Shown one piece after another: positions 8,127 to 16,500 of a stretch of DNA of 27,470 nucleotides; the first letter of the stretch is position 1, and every line of letters begins with the position of its first letter. Source of the DNA: Deltaproteobacteria bacterium (GTDB lineage: Bacteria > Desulfobacterota > Binatia > Binatales > Binataceae); NCBI GenBank assembly GCA_021799555.1, contig JAJZAG010000010.1, positions 1-27,470 of the forward strand. The letters run 5' to 3'. The translations under genes were made by a program, and so were the position numbers. The notes under the pieces were generated by a model, which ran no database searches, was not told the origin of the DNA, and saw nothing but the letters and a program-made list of their open reading frames with translations.

Positions 8127-8585
8127 CTACTTGGGCAATTCAACCGGGTAGTTGGCGGCCTTCCATTCGGGATAACCGCTCGTCATCGCGACGACGTTCT
8201 TGTAGCCAAGCTTGCGCAGCGTCGCCGCGCCTTTGGCCGCGCGCGGTCCCGCCGCGCAGTAGGTGACGATAGGCAGGCTTTTGTCCGGAAGTTTGGCAGC
8301 GGCCTCAGTTGCGACGTCCTTGACGGGAATATGAATCGCGCCCTTGACGCGGCCGCCAGCCCATTCGCGATCCGTGCGCACATCGACAAACGTCGCGCCT
8401 TCATCATAGAGCTTGCGCGCTTCGGCAGGATCGGGGCGCCGACCGCTCGTGATATCGGCGGCGATCGCCGCCTGCGCAGCGGAAGATCCGGATGGCGCCG
8501 CAGGCCCGGCGAAAGCGGGACTGGCGACCATCAGAACAAACAGGATAGTTGTGACCGTCGATAATCTGGATACAAACGCAGTCAC
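8127..8585 (-). CDS. Exported rhodanese-domain protein
   Basis: 152 residues from a GTG start at 8585, which has GGAGGA six bases upstream. A longer ATG start at 8615 would sit inside the preceding gene. A Sec signal peptide is seen: a basic start, hydrophobic STVTTILFVLMVAS, and an AFA|G cleavage site near residue 26. The rhodanese domain follows, with VDVRTDREWAGGRVKGAIHIP and the active-site loop C110-AAG-PR (CxxGxR), then GYKNVVAMTSGYPEW. Rhodaneses transfer sulfane sulfur, but many periplasmic members have other or unknown roles. The GTG shares bases with the TGA of the ROK gene (GTGA), a translational-coupling arrangement. The convergent FAH stop is 15 bases away across a short GGCGC/GCGCC hairpin that lacks a T-run. 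Confidence 0.87.
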   Translation of the reverse strand: MTAFVSRLSTVTTILFVLMVASPAFAGPAAPSGSSAAQAAIAADITSGRRPDPAEARKLYDEGATFVDVRTDREWAGGRVKGAIHIPVKDVATEAAAKLPDKSLPIVTYCAAGPRAAKGAATLRKLGYKNVVAMTSGYPEWKAANYPVELPK

Positions 8586-9343
8586 TTCGATTCCTCCGGC
8601 GCGGGTTCTTCCCACAGCTTGATTCCGCCGAGCAGCCCTTCGAGATTGCTGACGGTCTTCACGTTGGGCGGAAGCTTGATCTTGATATGTCTCGCGTTGC
8701 CGCCGCCAATATAGAGCCGATCATAGATGAACAACCGAGCGAGATCGTTGATCGCTTCAGCCACAAGCTTGTTCCACTTCTTCTTGCCTTTCTTTTTGAG
8801 CGCCCGTTCGCCGAGTTCGTCCTCGTAGGTCTTGCCGTTGTGAAAAGGATGATGCCCCGCTTCGAGATGGATTCGATGACCGTCGACGAAGATCACCGAG
8901 CCGACGCCAGTGCCAAGCGTGATCACGAGTTCGACGCCCTTGCCGCTGACGCTGCCGAGTCCTTGCACGTCCGCGTCGTTGGCGACACGCACGGGAGCAT
9001 CGAGGCGCTTGCGCAGAGCCGAGTCGAGCTTGAATCCCGCCCATCCTTTTCCGAGGTTGGGCGCCGTATAGATTACCCCGTCCCTGACCACGCCTGGAAA
9101 TCCAACCGAGACGCGCTCGAAGGGCGCACACGCCTTCGCGAGCTTTTTGATCACCGCGATTACTTTGCGTGGCGAGGCGTTTTTTGGCGTCGCAATCTTC
9201 TCGCGCGCGGTTATCGGCTTGCCCCGTTCGTCGAGAGTTTCGGCTTTGATCCCGGTGCCGCCGATATCAACGGCCAAGGTTCGCACTCTGCGGGATGAAT
9301 TTGAATCAGGGCTGACAATTGGGTTCTTGGTGGTCGAGCGCAT
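8582..9343 (-). CDS. ROK-family sugar kinase, polyphosphate-glucokinase-like
   Basis: 253 residues. Phosphate-binding motif VDIGGTGIKAE is near residue 25. The catalytic aspartate is in VANDAD, ITLGTGVGSVIFVDG is the second phosphate loop, and LYIGGGNA is the adenosine-side motif. TAPNLGKGWAGF, EAGHHPF and the absence of the CxCGxxGC zinc motif of typical ROK kinases resemble bacterial polyphosphate/ATP glucokinases. The lysine-rich stretch ALKKKGKKKWNK (about residue 190) could suit polyphosphate binding (inference). Two ATGs occur in tandem at 9346 and 9343; AAGGAGG is better spaced for 9343. It probably makes glucose-6-phosphate, and pgi and tal lie about 11 kb away in the same window. It is the middle gene of the ABC exporter-ROK-rhodanese run and overlaps the rhodanese start by GTGA. 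Confidence 0.85.
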   Translation of the reverse strand: MRSTTKNPIVSPDSNSSRRVRTLAVDIGGTGIKAETLDERGKPITAREKIATPKNASPRKVIAVIKKLAKACAPFERVSVGFPGVVRDGVIYTAPNLGKGWAGFKLDSALRKRLDAPVRVANDADVQGLGSVSGKGVELVITLGTGVGSVIFVDGHRIHLEAGHHPFHNGKTYEDELGERALKKKGKKKWNKLVAEAINDLARLFIYDRLYIGGGNARHIKIKLPPNVKTVSNLEGLLGGIKLWEEPAPEESK

Positions 9344-9430
9344 CATGCCTCCTTGCCGCGGCCGGCATCTATCGGCGTGAATTGGCCGGGCTGCTTCTCG
9401 GATTGTTTATAGCCTAAAGCGCGGATGCTT

Positions 9431-11500
9431 TCAGTCGTGCTCGGCGAGCACCAGAGCGCCCGGGCGGCGCGCGGTATGAGTCGCGACTCTGAGCTTGCGC
9501 GCCTGCTCGTTGAAAAGCTGCGCGTAGATGCCGCCGAGCGCCAGAAGCTCGGCATGGGTTCCCATCTCCGCAAGCTTGCCCTGATCGAGCACGACGATCA
9601 CGTCGGAATCGACCGCGCTCGCGAGCCGATGCGCGATCAAGAAGGAGGTGCGGCCTTTCATCAGTCGGCGCACTGCGTCGTGAATCAGATTTTCGACCTC
9701 GGAATCGAGTCCCGAGGTCGCTTCGTCGAGAATCAAAATCGGCGGATTCTTCAGGAACACCCGAGCCAGCGCGAGGCGCTGGCGCTGCCCGGTCGATGGA
9801 CGCACTCCGCCCTCGCCGATCACGGTGTCGAGCTTTTCGGGCAGCGACTCGACGAAGGCGCGGATATTGGCCTGCTCGAGGGCGCGCCACACGTCGGCGT
9901 CGTGCGCGGCCGGACGCCCGTAGAGAACGTTTTCGCGAATTGACGCGCTAAACAGCACCGCGTCCTGCGGCACGATTCCAATCGAGTCGCGCAGCGACTT
10001 GAGCGTGACGGTCGATATATCCACGCCGTCGATCTCGATCCTGCCCGCCGACGGTTCATAGAATCGCGGAATCAGACTCGCCAGTGTGGTTTTACCCGCG
10101 CCCGATCTGCCAACCAGGGCCACCGTAGTACCCGCGGCGACTCGCAAATTGATCTCATGCAGGACGGTCCGCGGCGCGCCGCCCTCATACGGCTGATAGG
10201 CGAAGCTCAAATGATCGATCAGCACGTCGCCTCGAGTTACGGTCAAAATTTTCGCACCGGGCGGATCTTTGACCTCCGGAGTTTCGTCGAAGAAGCGGAA
10301 GATGCGCTCAATCGCCGCCAGTGAGCTTGCGACTATGATCGACAACTCCGAGTAGCGCTGGAGCGGCAGGTAGAGCGATCCAAGCAGTCCGAAAAACGCC
10401 ACCATCGTGCCAAGCGTCATGCGGTGATGCAGAATGAAAATCGCGCCGGCCCACACCACGATCATCGGCGCCGCGCGTGCGATGAACTCGCTGAACATCT
10501 GATGGGTTGAAGACAACCTCACGTTTTCGATTGTCAGTTCGTACAACTCGGCGGTGCGATCGTAGAAGCGGCGCGCCTCCTCGCGCTCGCGCGCGAATGA
10601 CTTCACGGTGGCCACGCCGGCGACGCGCTCCTGCAACTCGCCGGAGAATTCCTCGACGGTTTCCTGAAGGTCGTGGCTCGCGCGCTTGATTCGCGGCGCG
10701 AGTATTCGGATCACCGCAACGTAGAACGGCACCACGATCAGGCAGATCCATGCCAGCCGCACGTCCAACTCGAACAGCATGAACACCACGCCGCCGAGCG
10801 CCGCCGCGTCCATCCAGGTGTTGATCATTCCGGAGCCCACGAAGTTCTGCGCGCTCGCGATGTCCGATACGAAGCGCGAAACGATTCCGCCCGACGCGTT
10901 GCGGTCGAAAAACGAATGCGACAGGCGTTGCATGTGGATGAATAACGCGTAGCGCAGATCGAAGATTAGCCGATGACCCGCCATGCTCGCCCAATAATTG
11001 CGATAGTAGGTCGCGATGGCCTGCACAACAAACACGACGAACATCGCGGCAGTCAGCGCCTCGAGCTTTGGGATGGCACCCGCGCCTAGATGCAGCAATC
11101 CCGCAAGCCAGGTGCATCCGCGATCGATGAAGGCATTGACGCGATCCGTCTTCACCTGCGGGACCAGCAACACATCGATCACGTACTTGAACGCGAGCGG
11201 AAAAAGCAGCGGCAGCGTGAATTTCAGCACGCCCATCAGCGCACCGCCCGCGACCAGCCAAGCGTGCGGCCGCACGTAGCTGAGAAATCGCCACAACGGA
11301 GTGTCCGGAAAAAGCCGCGCTATTCGTCCACGTCGCGAAGCTTCGGTGGCAGGTGGAGGCGGTGGCTCAGCTTGACGCTCACGCAACGCCGCCTCGGCGG
11401 TGGCGCTTGCGTCGGGGTCGTCGGCACCGTCGCCGGGCAAATCAGAACATCCCGGCACGGCGGAGTTTCCGGTCGATGCGGATACGGACTTGTCGGGCAC
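9431..11500 (-). CDS. MsbA-type ABC exporter (fused permease and ATPase) with altered signature motif
   Basis: 689 residues from a GTG at 11500. The first 60 or so residues are low-complexity (Asp, Ala and Pro rich, including PPPPP). A TTG at 11386 with GAGG five bases upstream is an alternative start that removes 38 residues. The transmembrane domain spans roughly 75-410, with hydrophobic helices and the coupling-region sequence SHSFFDRNASGGIVSRF typical of MsbA/LmrA half-transporters. The ATPase domain has Walker A GRSGAGKTT (K470), Q-loop IVPQDAVLF, Walker B ILILDEATSGLD and H-loop FLIAHRLA. The canonical LSGGQ is PSTGQ (568-572). These proteins dimerise and flip lipids, lipid A or drugs outward across the inner membrane; the substrate is unknown. 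It is first in a three-gene run, 87 bases ahead of the ROK kinase. Confidence 0.93.
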   Translation of the reverse strand: MPDKSVSASTGNSAVPGCSDLPGDGADDPDASATAEAALRERQAEPPPPPATEASRRGRIARLFPDTPLWRFLSYVRPHAWLVAGGALMGVLKFTLPLLFPLAFKYVIDVLLVPQVKTDRVNAFIDRGCTWLAGLLHLGAGAIPKLEALTAAMFVVFVVQAIATYYRNYWASMAGHRLIFDLRYALFIHMQRLSHSFFDRNASGGIVSRFVSDIASAQNFVGSGMINTWMDAAALGGVVFMLFELDVRLAWICLIVVPFYVAVIRILAPRIKRASHDLQETVEEFSGELQERVAGVATVKSFAREREEARRFYDRTAELYELTIENVRLSSTHQMFSEFIARAAPMIVVWAGAIFILHHRMTLGTMVAFFGLLGSLYLPLQRYSELSIIVASSLAAIERIFRFFDETPEVKDPPGAKILTVTRGDVLIDHLSFAYQPYEGGAPRTVLHEINLRVAAGTTVALVGRSGAGKTTLASLIPRFYEPSAGRIEIDGVDISTVTLKSLRDSIGIVPQDAVLFSASIRENVLYGRPAAHDADVWRALEQANIRAFVESLPEKLDTVIGEGGVRPSTGQRQRLALARVFLKNPPILILDEATSGLDSEVENLIHDAVRRLMKGRTSFLIAHRLASAVDSDVIVVLDQGKLAEMGTHAELLALGGIYAQLFNEQARKLRVATHTARRPGALVLAEHD

Positions 11501-11650
11501 CGTCCAAGTTTACCAGCGCCCGAAAACGGAAAAAAGAGTGCTGCCCGCCAGCGCTGAATCGGCGTGATAATGCGCCTGCTTTGGCTGAACTCACGACGGC
11601 TCGCTGCCAATACCCGCATTTTTCCAGTGTTCCGGGCGCGGAGCGCAGTC

Positions 11651-11656
11651 TATAAT
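11651..11656 (+). promoter_or_regulatory. Candidate -10 element upstream of the NtrC-type regulator
   Basis: A perfect TATAAT stands in the 257-base divergent gap, about 100 bases before the regulator's start codon. No good -35 hexamer is seen at 16-18 bases, so confidence is low. No convincing sigma54 -24/-12 element was found in the same gap by eye. Confidence 0.3.
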
Positions 11657-11757
11657 TTCTTCCGGTTCGGTAGATTTTCCCAATCTCAAGCGTACTGCGG
11701 CATGGACGCGTTCTTGATTGAGACGACATGCATCGGCCGGATAGCGAGGTATTTTTG

Positions 11758-13119
11758 ATGGCGCATCAGACCCGAGTGCTGGTTGCAGAGGATGACCGCT
11801 CAACTCACGAGACGTGGCGTGAGTCGTTGACGGCATGGGGCTACGGCGTAGCGCTGGCGGAGGATGGCGAGCGGGCGCTCGAGCTTATCAAGTCGTTCGA
11901 TCCGCATCTGCTGCTTGCCGACGTCAAGATGCCGCGCAAGAACGGGATCGAGCTTTTACGCGAGATTCGTGAGCTGGGGATCAATCTGCCCACAATAATG
12001 ATCTCGGGCGAAGGTGACATTCCGGAAGCAGTCGAAGCGATCAAGCTTGGCGCGATCGATTACCTGCGCAAGCCCGTCGATCCGACGCATCTTCGTCAGT
12101 CGCTAAAGACGCTGGCCGCGACGATCGAAATCCGTGAAGAGAACTCCGCGCTGCGCCGCCGCCTGGCCGAGGTCGGCGAACTGGGCCCGCTCTACGGACG
12201 ATCGCCCGCGATGCGCAAGGTGCTGACCGCGATCGAGCGGATCGCGCAATCGTCAGCTTCCGTGATCATCTCCGGCGAGAGCGGCACCGGCAAGGAGTTG
12301 GTCGCGCGGACGATCCACGAGATGTCGCCGCGGCGCGGCGCCGCTTACGTCGGCGTCAACTGCGCCGCGATTCCCGAAACATTGATGGAAAGCGAGCTTT
12401 TCGGACACGAGCGCGGCGCTTTCACCGGAGCCGATCGCAGGCGCGAAGGATGCTTCGAGCTCGCCAACGGCGGAACGCTGCTGCTCGATGAAATCACTGA
12501 GATGAAGCCCGAGTTGCAGGCCAAGCTCCTGCGCGTAATCGAAGAACAGCGCGTGCGCCGGCTTGGCGGCGCTGCCGAAATCGCGCTCGATGTCCGCGTG
12601 CTGGCAGCTTCGAACCGCGATATCGAACACGCCGTCCGAGAAGGTAAGCTGCGCGAGGACCTCTTCTATCGCCTGGGCGTGTTCTCGATACGCCTGCCGC
12701 CGCTGCGCGAGCGCGCCGACGATTTGCCGATCCTCGTCGAGTCGTTCGTCGAGCATTACGCAAAACGCAATCTCAAGCAGGTGGCCGGTGTGGACGAGGA
12801 GTGTCTTGCCGCTCTGCGGGCGCATCCATGGCCTGGCAACGTGCGCCAGTTGCGCAACGTGATCGAGCGCGCGCTGATTGTGTGCGACACGAAGATGATC
12901 GGCCTGCGCGACTTGCCGGAGGAATTCCGCTCGGCCGCCAACACCGACACGGGCTACCTGAAGATTCGCCTCGGATCGTCGCTCGACGAAATTGAACGCG
13001 AAGTCATCGCGCGTACTATCGAGTTCACCGGCGGCAACAAAACCCGCGCCGCTCAGGTCCTGGGCGTCAGCGCCAAAACGCTTTACAACAAGCTCGACCG
13101 CTACGCCCAGGAACACTGA
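11758..13119 (+). CDS. NtrC-family sigma54-dependent response regulator (REC-AAA+-Fis)
   Basis: 453 residues. The receiver domain (about 5-120) has acidic E11-D12-D13, phospho-acceptor D55 in LLADVKMP, S83 and K105. The AAA+ domain (about 145-370) has Walker A GESGTGKE (173-180), the sigma54-contacting GAFTGA loop (220-225) and Walker B LLLDE (D244-E245). An R-finger-containing REDLFYRL segment follows. A Fis-type helix-turn-helix closes the protein (GNKTRAAQVLGVSAKTLYNKL). All residues needed for phosphorylation, ATP hydrolysis and open-complex formation with sigma54 RNA polymerase are present. The ATG at 11758 has GAGGT seven bases upstream; an ATG at 11728 has none. No histidine kinase is adjacent, so it is an orphan regulator here. 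It is followed on the same strand by the coiled-coil microprotein and the cyclase. Confidence 0.95.
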   Translation: MAHQTRVLVAEDDRSTHETWRESLTAWGYGVALAEDGERALELIKSFDPHLLLADVKMPRKNGIELLREIRELGINLPTIMISGEGDIPEAVEAIKLGAIDYLRKPVDPTHLRQSLKTLAATIEIREENSALRRRLAEVGELGPLYGRSPAMRKVLTAIERIAQSSASVIISGESGTGKELVARTIHEMSPRRGAAYVGVNCAAIPETLMESELFGHERGAFTGADRRREGCFELANGGTLLLDEITEMKPELQAKLLRVIEEQRVRRLGGAAEIALDVRVLAASNRDIEHAVREGKLREDLFYRLGVFSIRLPPLRERADDLPILVESFVEHYAKRNLKQVAGVDEECLAALRAHPWPGNVRQLRNVIERALIVCDTKMIGLRDLPEEFRSAANTDTGYLKIRLGSSLDEIEREVIARTIEFTGGNKTRAAQVLGVSAKTLYNKLDRYAQEH

Positions 13120-13260
13120 CGAAACTTGCGTTGCGGCCGCGCTCGTACGCCGTTTGCGGCAACTCAGCGGATGGTGGATTCTAGTCGAGGAACACGCATC
13201 GCGCCGTACGACGGCGCCATCAAATCGGCTGCCAGGAAGTCATCGAGGGAGAAATCGATT

Positions 13261-13425
13261 ATGCCTGCCGCACTGATCAGTCTGATGGACGCAAAGGAGC
13301 GCGCCGGTTACGCCAAACTAATGGCCGAACTGGTAAAGCTGGTGCGTAAGAACAACGAACAGATCTCCAAAATGACCGCGCTATTGGAAAAGCTGGTTAA
13401 GGCATCCGGCGCAGCGGAGCGATAA
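13261..13425 (+). CDS. Small coiled-coil protein, 54 residues, function unknown
   Basis: I do not recognise a family. The ATG at 13261 has GAGGGAG ten bases upstream. The frame is open further upstream, but without a comparable ribosome site. After MPAALISLMDAKERAGY, the helix from residue 18 to 47 has an unbroken heptad register. The a/d positions are M21, L24, V28, N31, I35, M38, L42 and L45, with Lys and Glu at outer positions. That predicts a short parallel coiled coil with one buried Asn, or a helix that binds a partner. There is no signal peptide or membrane segment. It lies 141 bases after the NtrC-type regulator and 98 bases before the cyclase, all on the same strand, so a link to either is possible but inferred. 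Confidence 0.65.
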   Translation: MPAALISLMDAKERAGYAKLMAELVKLVRKNNEQISKMTALLEKLVKASGAAER

Positions 13426-13443
13426 CGCCTGCGGCGCCTTTTT
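13426..13443 (+). terminator. Weak intrinsic-terminator-like hairpin after the coiled-coil gene
   Basis: CGCC-TGC-GGCG (13426-13436) is followed by CC and five Ts (13439-13443), starting right after the TAA of the small gene. The stem is only four base pairs, so termination would be partial at best. The T-run is also enclosed by a larger competing stem-loop (13433-13472). Confidence 0.25.
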
Positions 13444-13472
13444 GTGGCGTGGAACGCCACGCGTAAGGCGCC
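13433..13472. repeat. Two-tier inverted repeat between the coiled-coil gene and the cyclase gene
   Basis: Outer arms GGCGCC (13433-13438 and 13467-13472) enclose a perfect seven-base stem, GTGGCGT (13444-13450) with ACGCCAC (13454-13460), closed by a three-base loop. The internal bulges are TTTTT and GCGTAA. The symmetry is far beyond what the flanking sequence shows. It could act as an RNA stem-loop in the leader of the cyclase, which lacks a clear Shine-Dalgarno, or as a protein-binding site. Function is inferred only. Confidence 0.5.
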
Positions 13473-13523
13473 GATGATTGGCGATTACCAGCCGCATCGC
13501 AGGCATAGTCGCCGATACGCTCG

Positions 13524-16500
13524 ATGACCACCCAGCGCCAAGGACTCATCGGCCGAGTCCCCGAGCTCCAGGAACTGCGCGCCGCGCTGGATAACACCCT
13601 CGCCGGACGCGGCGGTCTGTTCATGATCGGCGGTGAACCCGGCATCGGGAAAACCACGCTGGCCGTAGAGCTTTCTGCCGAAGCTGGCGCCCGCGGCGCC
13701 CAAGTTGCCTGGGGGCATTGTTGGGAAAACGCTGGTGCCCCGGCATTCTGGCCATGGACGGAAATTTTGCGCGCGCTCCTGCTCGGCCGCGACCGTCAAT
13801 CGCTGGCCGCGCTGTTCGGTGAGCACGCGTCGCCGCTCGCTGCGTTGCTGCCGGAATTTGTGCCCTCGGCGGGCTTGCCGCCTACCGAGCGGCCTCCTTC
13901 GGTTGCGGCCAGCACAATCGGCTCCGATCAGCCGGCAGAACAGCGATTTCGGCTGTTCCAGTCGATCGCGTTCCTGATTGCGGATCTCGCCCGCGAGCGC
14001 GCCGTCATAATCGTGATCGACGACGCGCATGCGGCAGACACCGCCTCCCTGCTGCTACTGCGTTTCGTCGCCCGCAACGCCCGCCGCCTGCCGGTGATGT
14101 TGCTTGCGACCTTTCGCGACGCAGAGGTGCGGCGCGACGCGAAAGTGGCCGAACTTTTCGCCGATCTCCGCCGCGAGAGTGCGGCGATGATGCTCGCGGG
14201 CCTTAAGCCTCCGGAGGTGGCCGAGTTCGTGCGATCGCGCGTCTCTACCGCTCCGGATCCCGCACTCGCCAGAGAGCTTCACAAGGTGACGGAGGGTAAC
14301 CCGTTTTTCTTGAGCGAGATCGTCCGTATGCTCGCCGCCGGCGAAGGCTACGCGCCGCAGTCGGGCACGCACGGCCTTGCGGCGTTCTTCATTCCGGACG
14401 GAGTGCGCGCCGCTGTCCGTCAGCGTATCGGGCTGGTTTCCGACGCTGCGCGCGCGGTACTCGGCGTAGCCGCGGTGGCGGGCCGCGAATTCGATTTCGC
14501 CGTAATTCGCGGAGCGTGCGCACGGCCCGCCGATGCGATACTACGCGCTCTCGACGAAGCTGAGGCGGCGGGCCTTGTGGCGGCGCGGACCGATCGAATC
14601 GGCGCATATCGTTTCACGCATACGCTGATAGCCGAAACTTTATACGGCGATCTAGGCAAGCCCACCGCACGCCAGTTGCATCTGAAGATCGCTGAAACCA
14701 TCGAGCAACTGCATCGCGCGAACCTCGACTCGCACCTCGCCAAGCTTGCGCATCACTACGGTGCGGCGCTCCCTTTGGAACCGTCCGACAAGGCAATCGA
14801 ATATGCGTACCGCGGCGCGCGGCGCGCACAGACAATGCTCGCTTATGAAGATGCCGCGCGGCTGTATGAAATGGCGCTGGCGGGACTGGAAGTCGGGCAT
14901 CCCGCCGAACAGCGGCGCGCGTGCGAGATGCTGTTAAACCTTGGCGAAGCACTCTACGGTGCGGGCCTGTTCGAGCGCGCAAAGGCCGCGTTCGCGCGCG
15001 CCTTGGAAACGGCGCAGAGAATTGGAAGCGCCGAAGATATGGCGCGTGCCGCGCTCGGTTACGGGCTGCCGCCTTCGACGCCCGATCGCGCCGACCGCAG
15101 CCTTATCGCGATACTTGAGCAGGCACGGGCTGCCCTCGGCGACTCCGATTCGGGGCTGCGCGCCATGATCCTTGCGCGCATGTCGTCGGAATTGTTTTGG
15201 GCGCATGATTCGCGGCGCATCGCGCTTTCCGATCAGGCGGTGGAAATCGCGCGCCGGGTCGGCGACCCTGCCGCGCTGCTCTATGTTCTATACGCACGCC
15301 ACACGGCGGTTTGGGAACCGGGCAACCTCGATGAACGGCTGGCGATCGCGCGCGAAGTGATCCTCCTCGCCGAGCAATCCGGCAATCCGCGCTGGGCGCT
15401 GAGGGTCCGGCGGCTTGGCGCGCACTACATGCATTTTGCCGATCTTCTCGAACTGGGCGATATTCCGGCCGTCGATCGCGAAATCGCGCACTATGCACGA
15501 ATCGCCGCCGAGCTGCACCTCGACCTAGGCTACGAAGAACTGATCCGCGCGACCCGCGCCTTGATGGACGGACGGTTTGATGAAGCCGAGCGGCTCGGCA
15601 TCAAGACGCTCGAAACCGCTATGCGTCTGGAGCGGCGCATCGGGCCATTTCGCAGCGCGGTCAACTCGCAGCTTCTGATTTTGCATCGCGAACGGGGATC
15701 ACTTGCCGAGTTCGAACCTGTCCTGCGCGCGAGCTTGGCGCGAGCCCCGGGTTCGGCGTTGCACCGCTGCGCGCTCGCGTTCCTATATGCAGAGTCTGGC
15801 CGCCGCGCCGAAGCTCGCATGATTTTCGAAGAGCTGGCGACCGGAGGCTTCTCCGCGCTGCCGCGTGACATGACTTGGTACGCGGCGATGGTTCTGCTCA
15901 GCGAAGTGTGCAGTTACCTGGGCGACGCGGCGCGCGCCGAAACACTCTATGGTCTCCTCGAGCCGTACGCCGGACGCAATGCCGTGCTTGATATTCACGT
16001 ATGTTACGGATCGGTCGCGCACTACCTTGCGATGCTCGCGGCGGCGGCGGGAGATCCCGATCTCGCGGAGCGCCATTTCACGGCGGCGCTGGACTTCAAC
16101 TTAAAAATGGGGGCGAGCGCCTGGGTCGCGCGCACTCGCTACCAAATCGCCGCGATGCTGCTCGAGCGCGGCCGCCCCGGTGATCGGGAACGTGCGCTCG
16201 AATTCGCCGGACTCGCGCGCGCGGGCGCAGAATCGCTCGGGATGAAGGCGCTGCGGGAGAGGCTGCGCGATTTAGCCGGCGTGGAGTTACGCGCCGACGC
16301 CGGTCCCGATGGCACCGTCACGATCATGTTCACCGATATCGAAAACTCCACTGGCACCACCGAGCGTCTGGGCGATCTGCGTGCACAGGAATGGCTGCGG
16401 GAGCATAACGCACTAATCCGCGCTCAAATAAGCGCGCATCAGGGCTTCGAAGTGAAATCGATGGGCGACGGTTTCATGATCGCCTTTCCAAGCGCACGCC

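Noticed and set aside
8116..8127. GGCGC-TT-GCGCC hairpin between the convergent FAH and rhodanese genes
   Set aside because: Stem of five base pairs with a two-base loop and no T-run; too weak to call a terminator.
12253..13116. A 287-codon open frame antisense to the NtrC-type regulator
   Set aside because: The sense strand encodes an unmistakable REC-AAA+-Fis protein; the antisense frame is a shadow.
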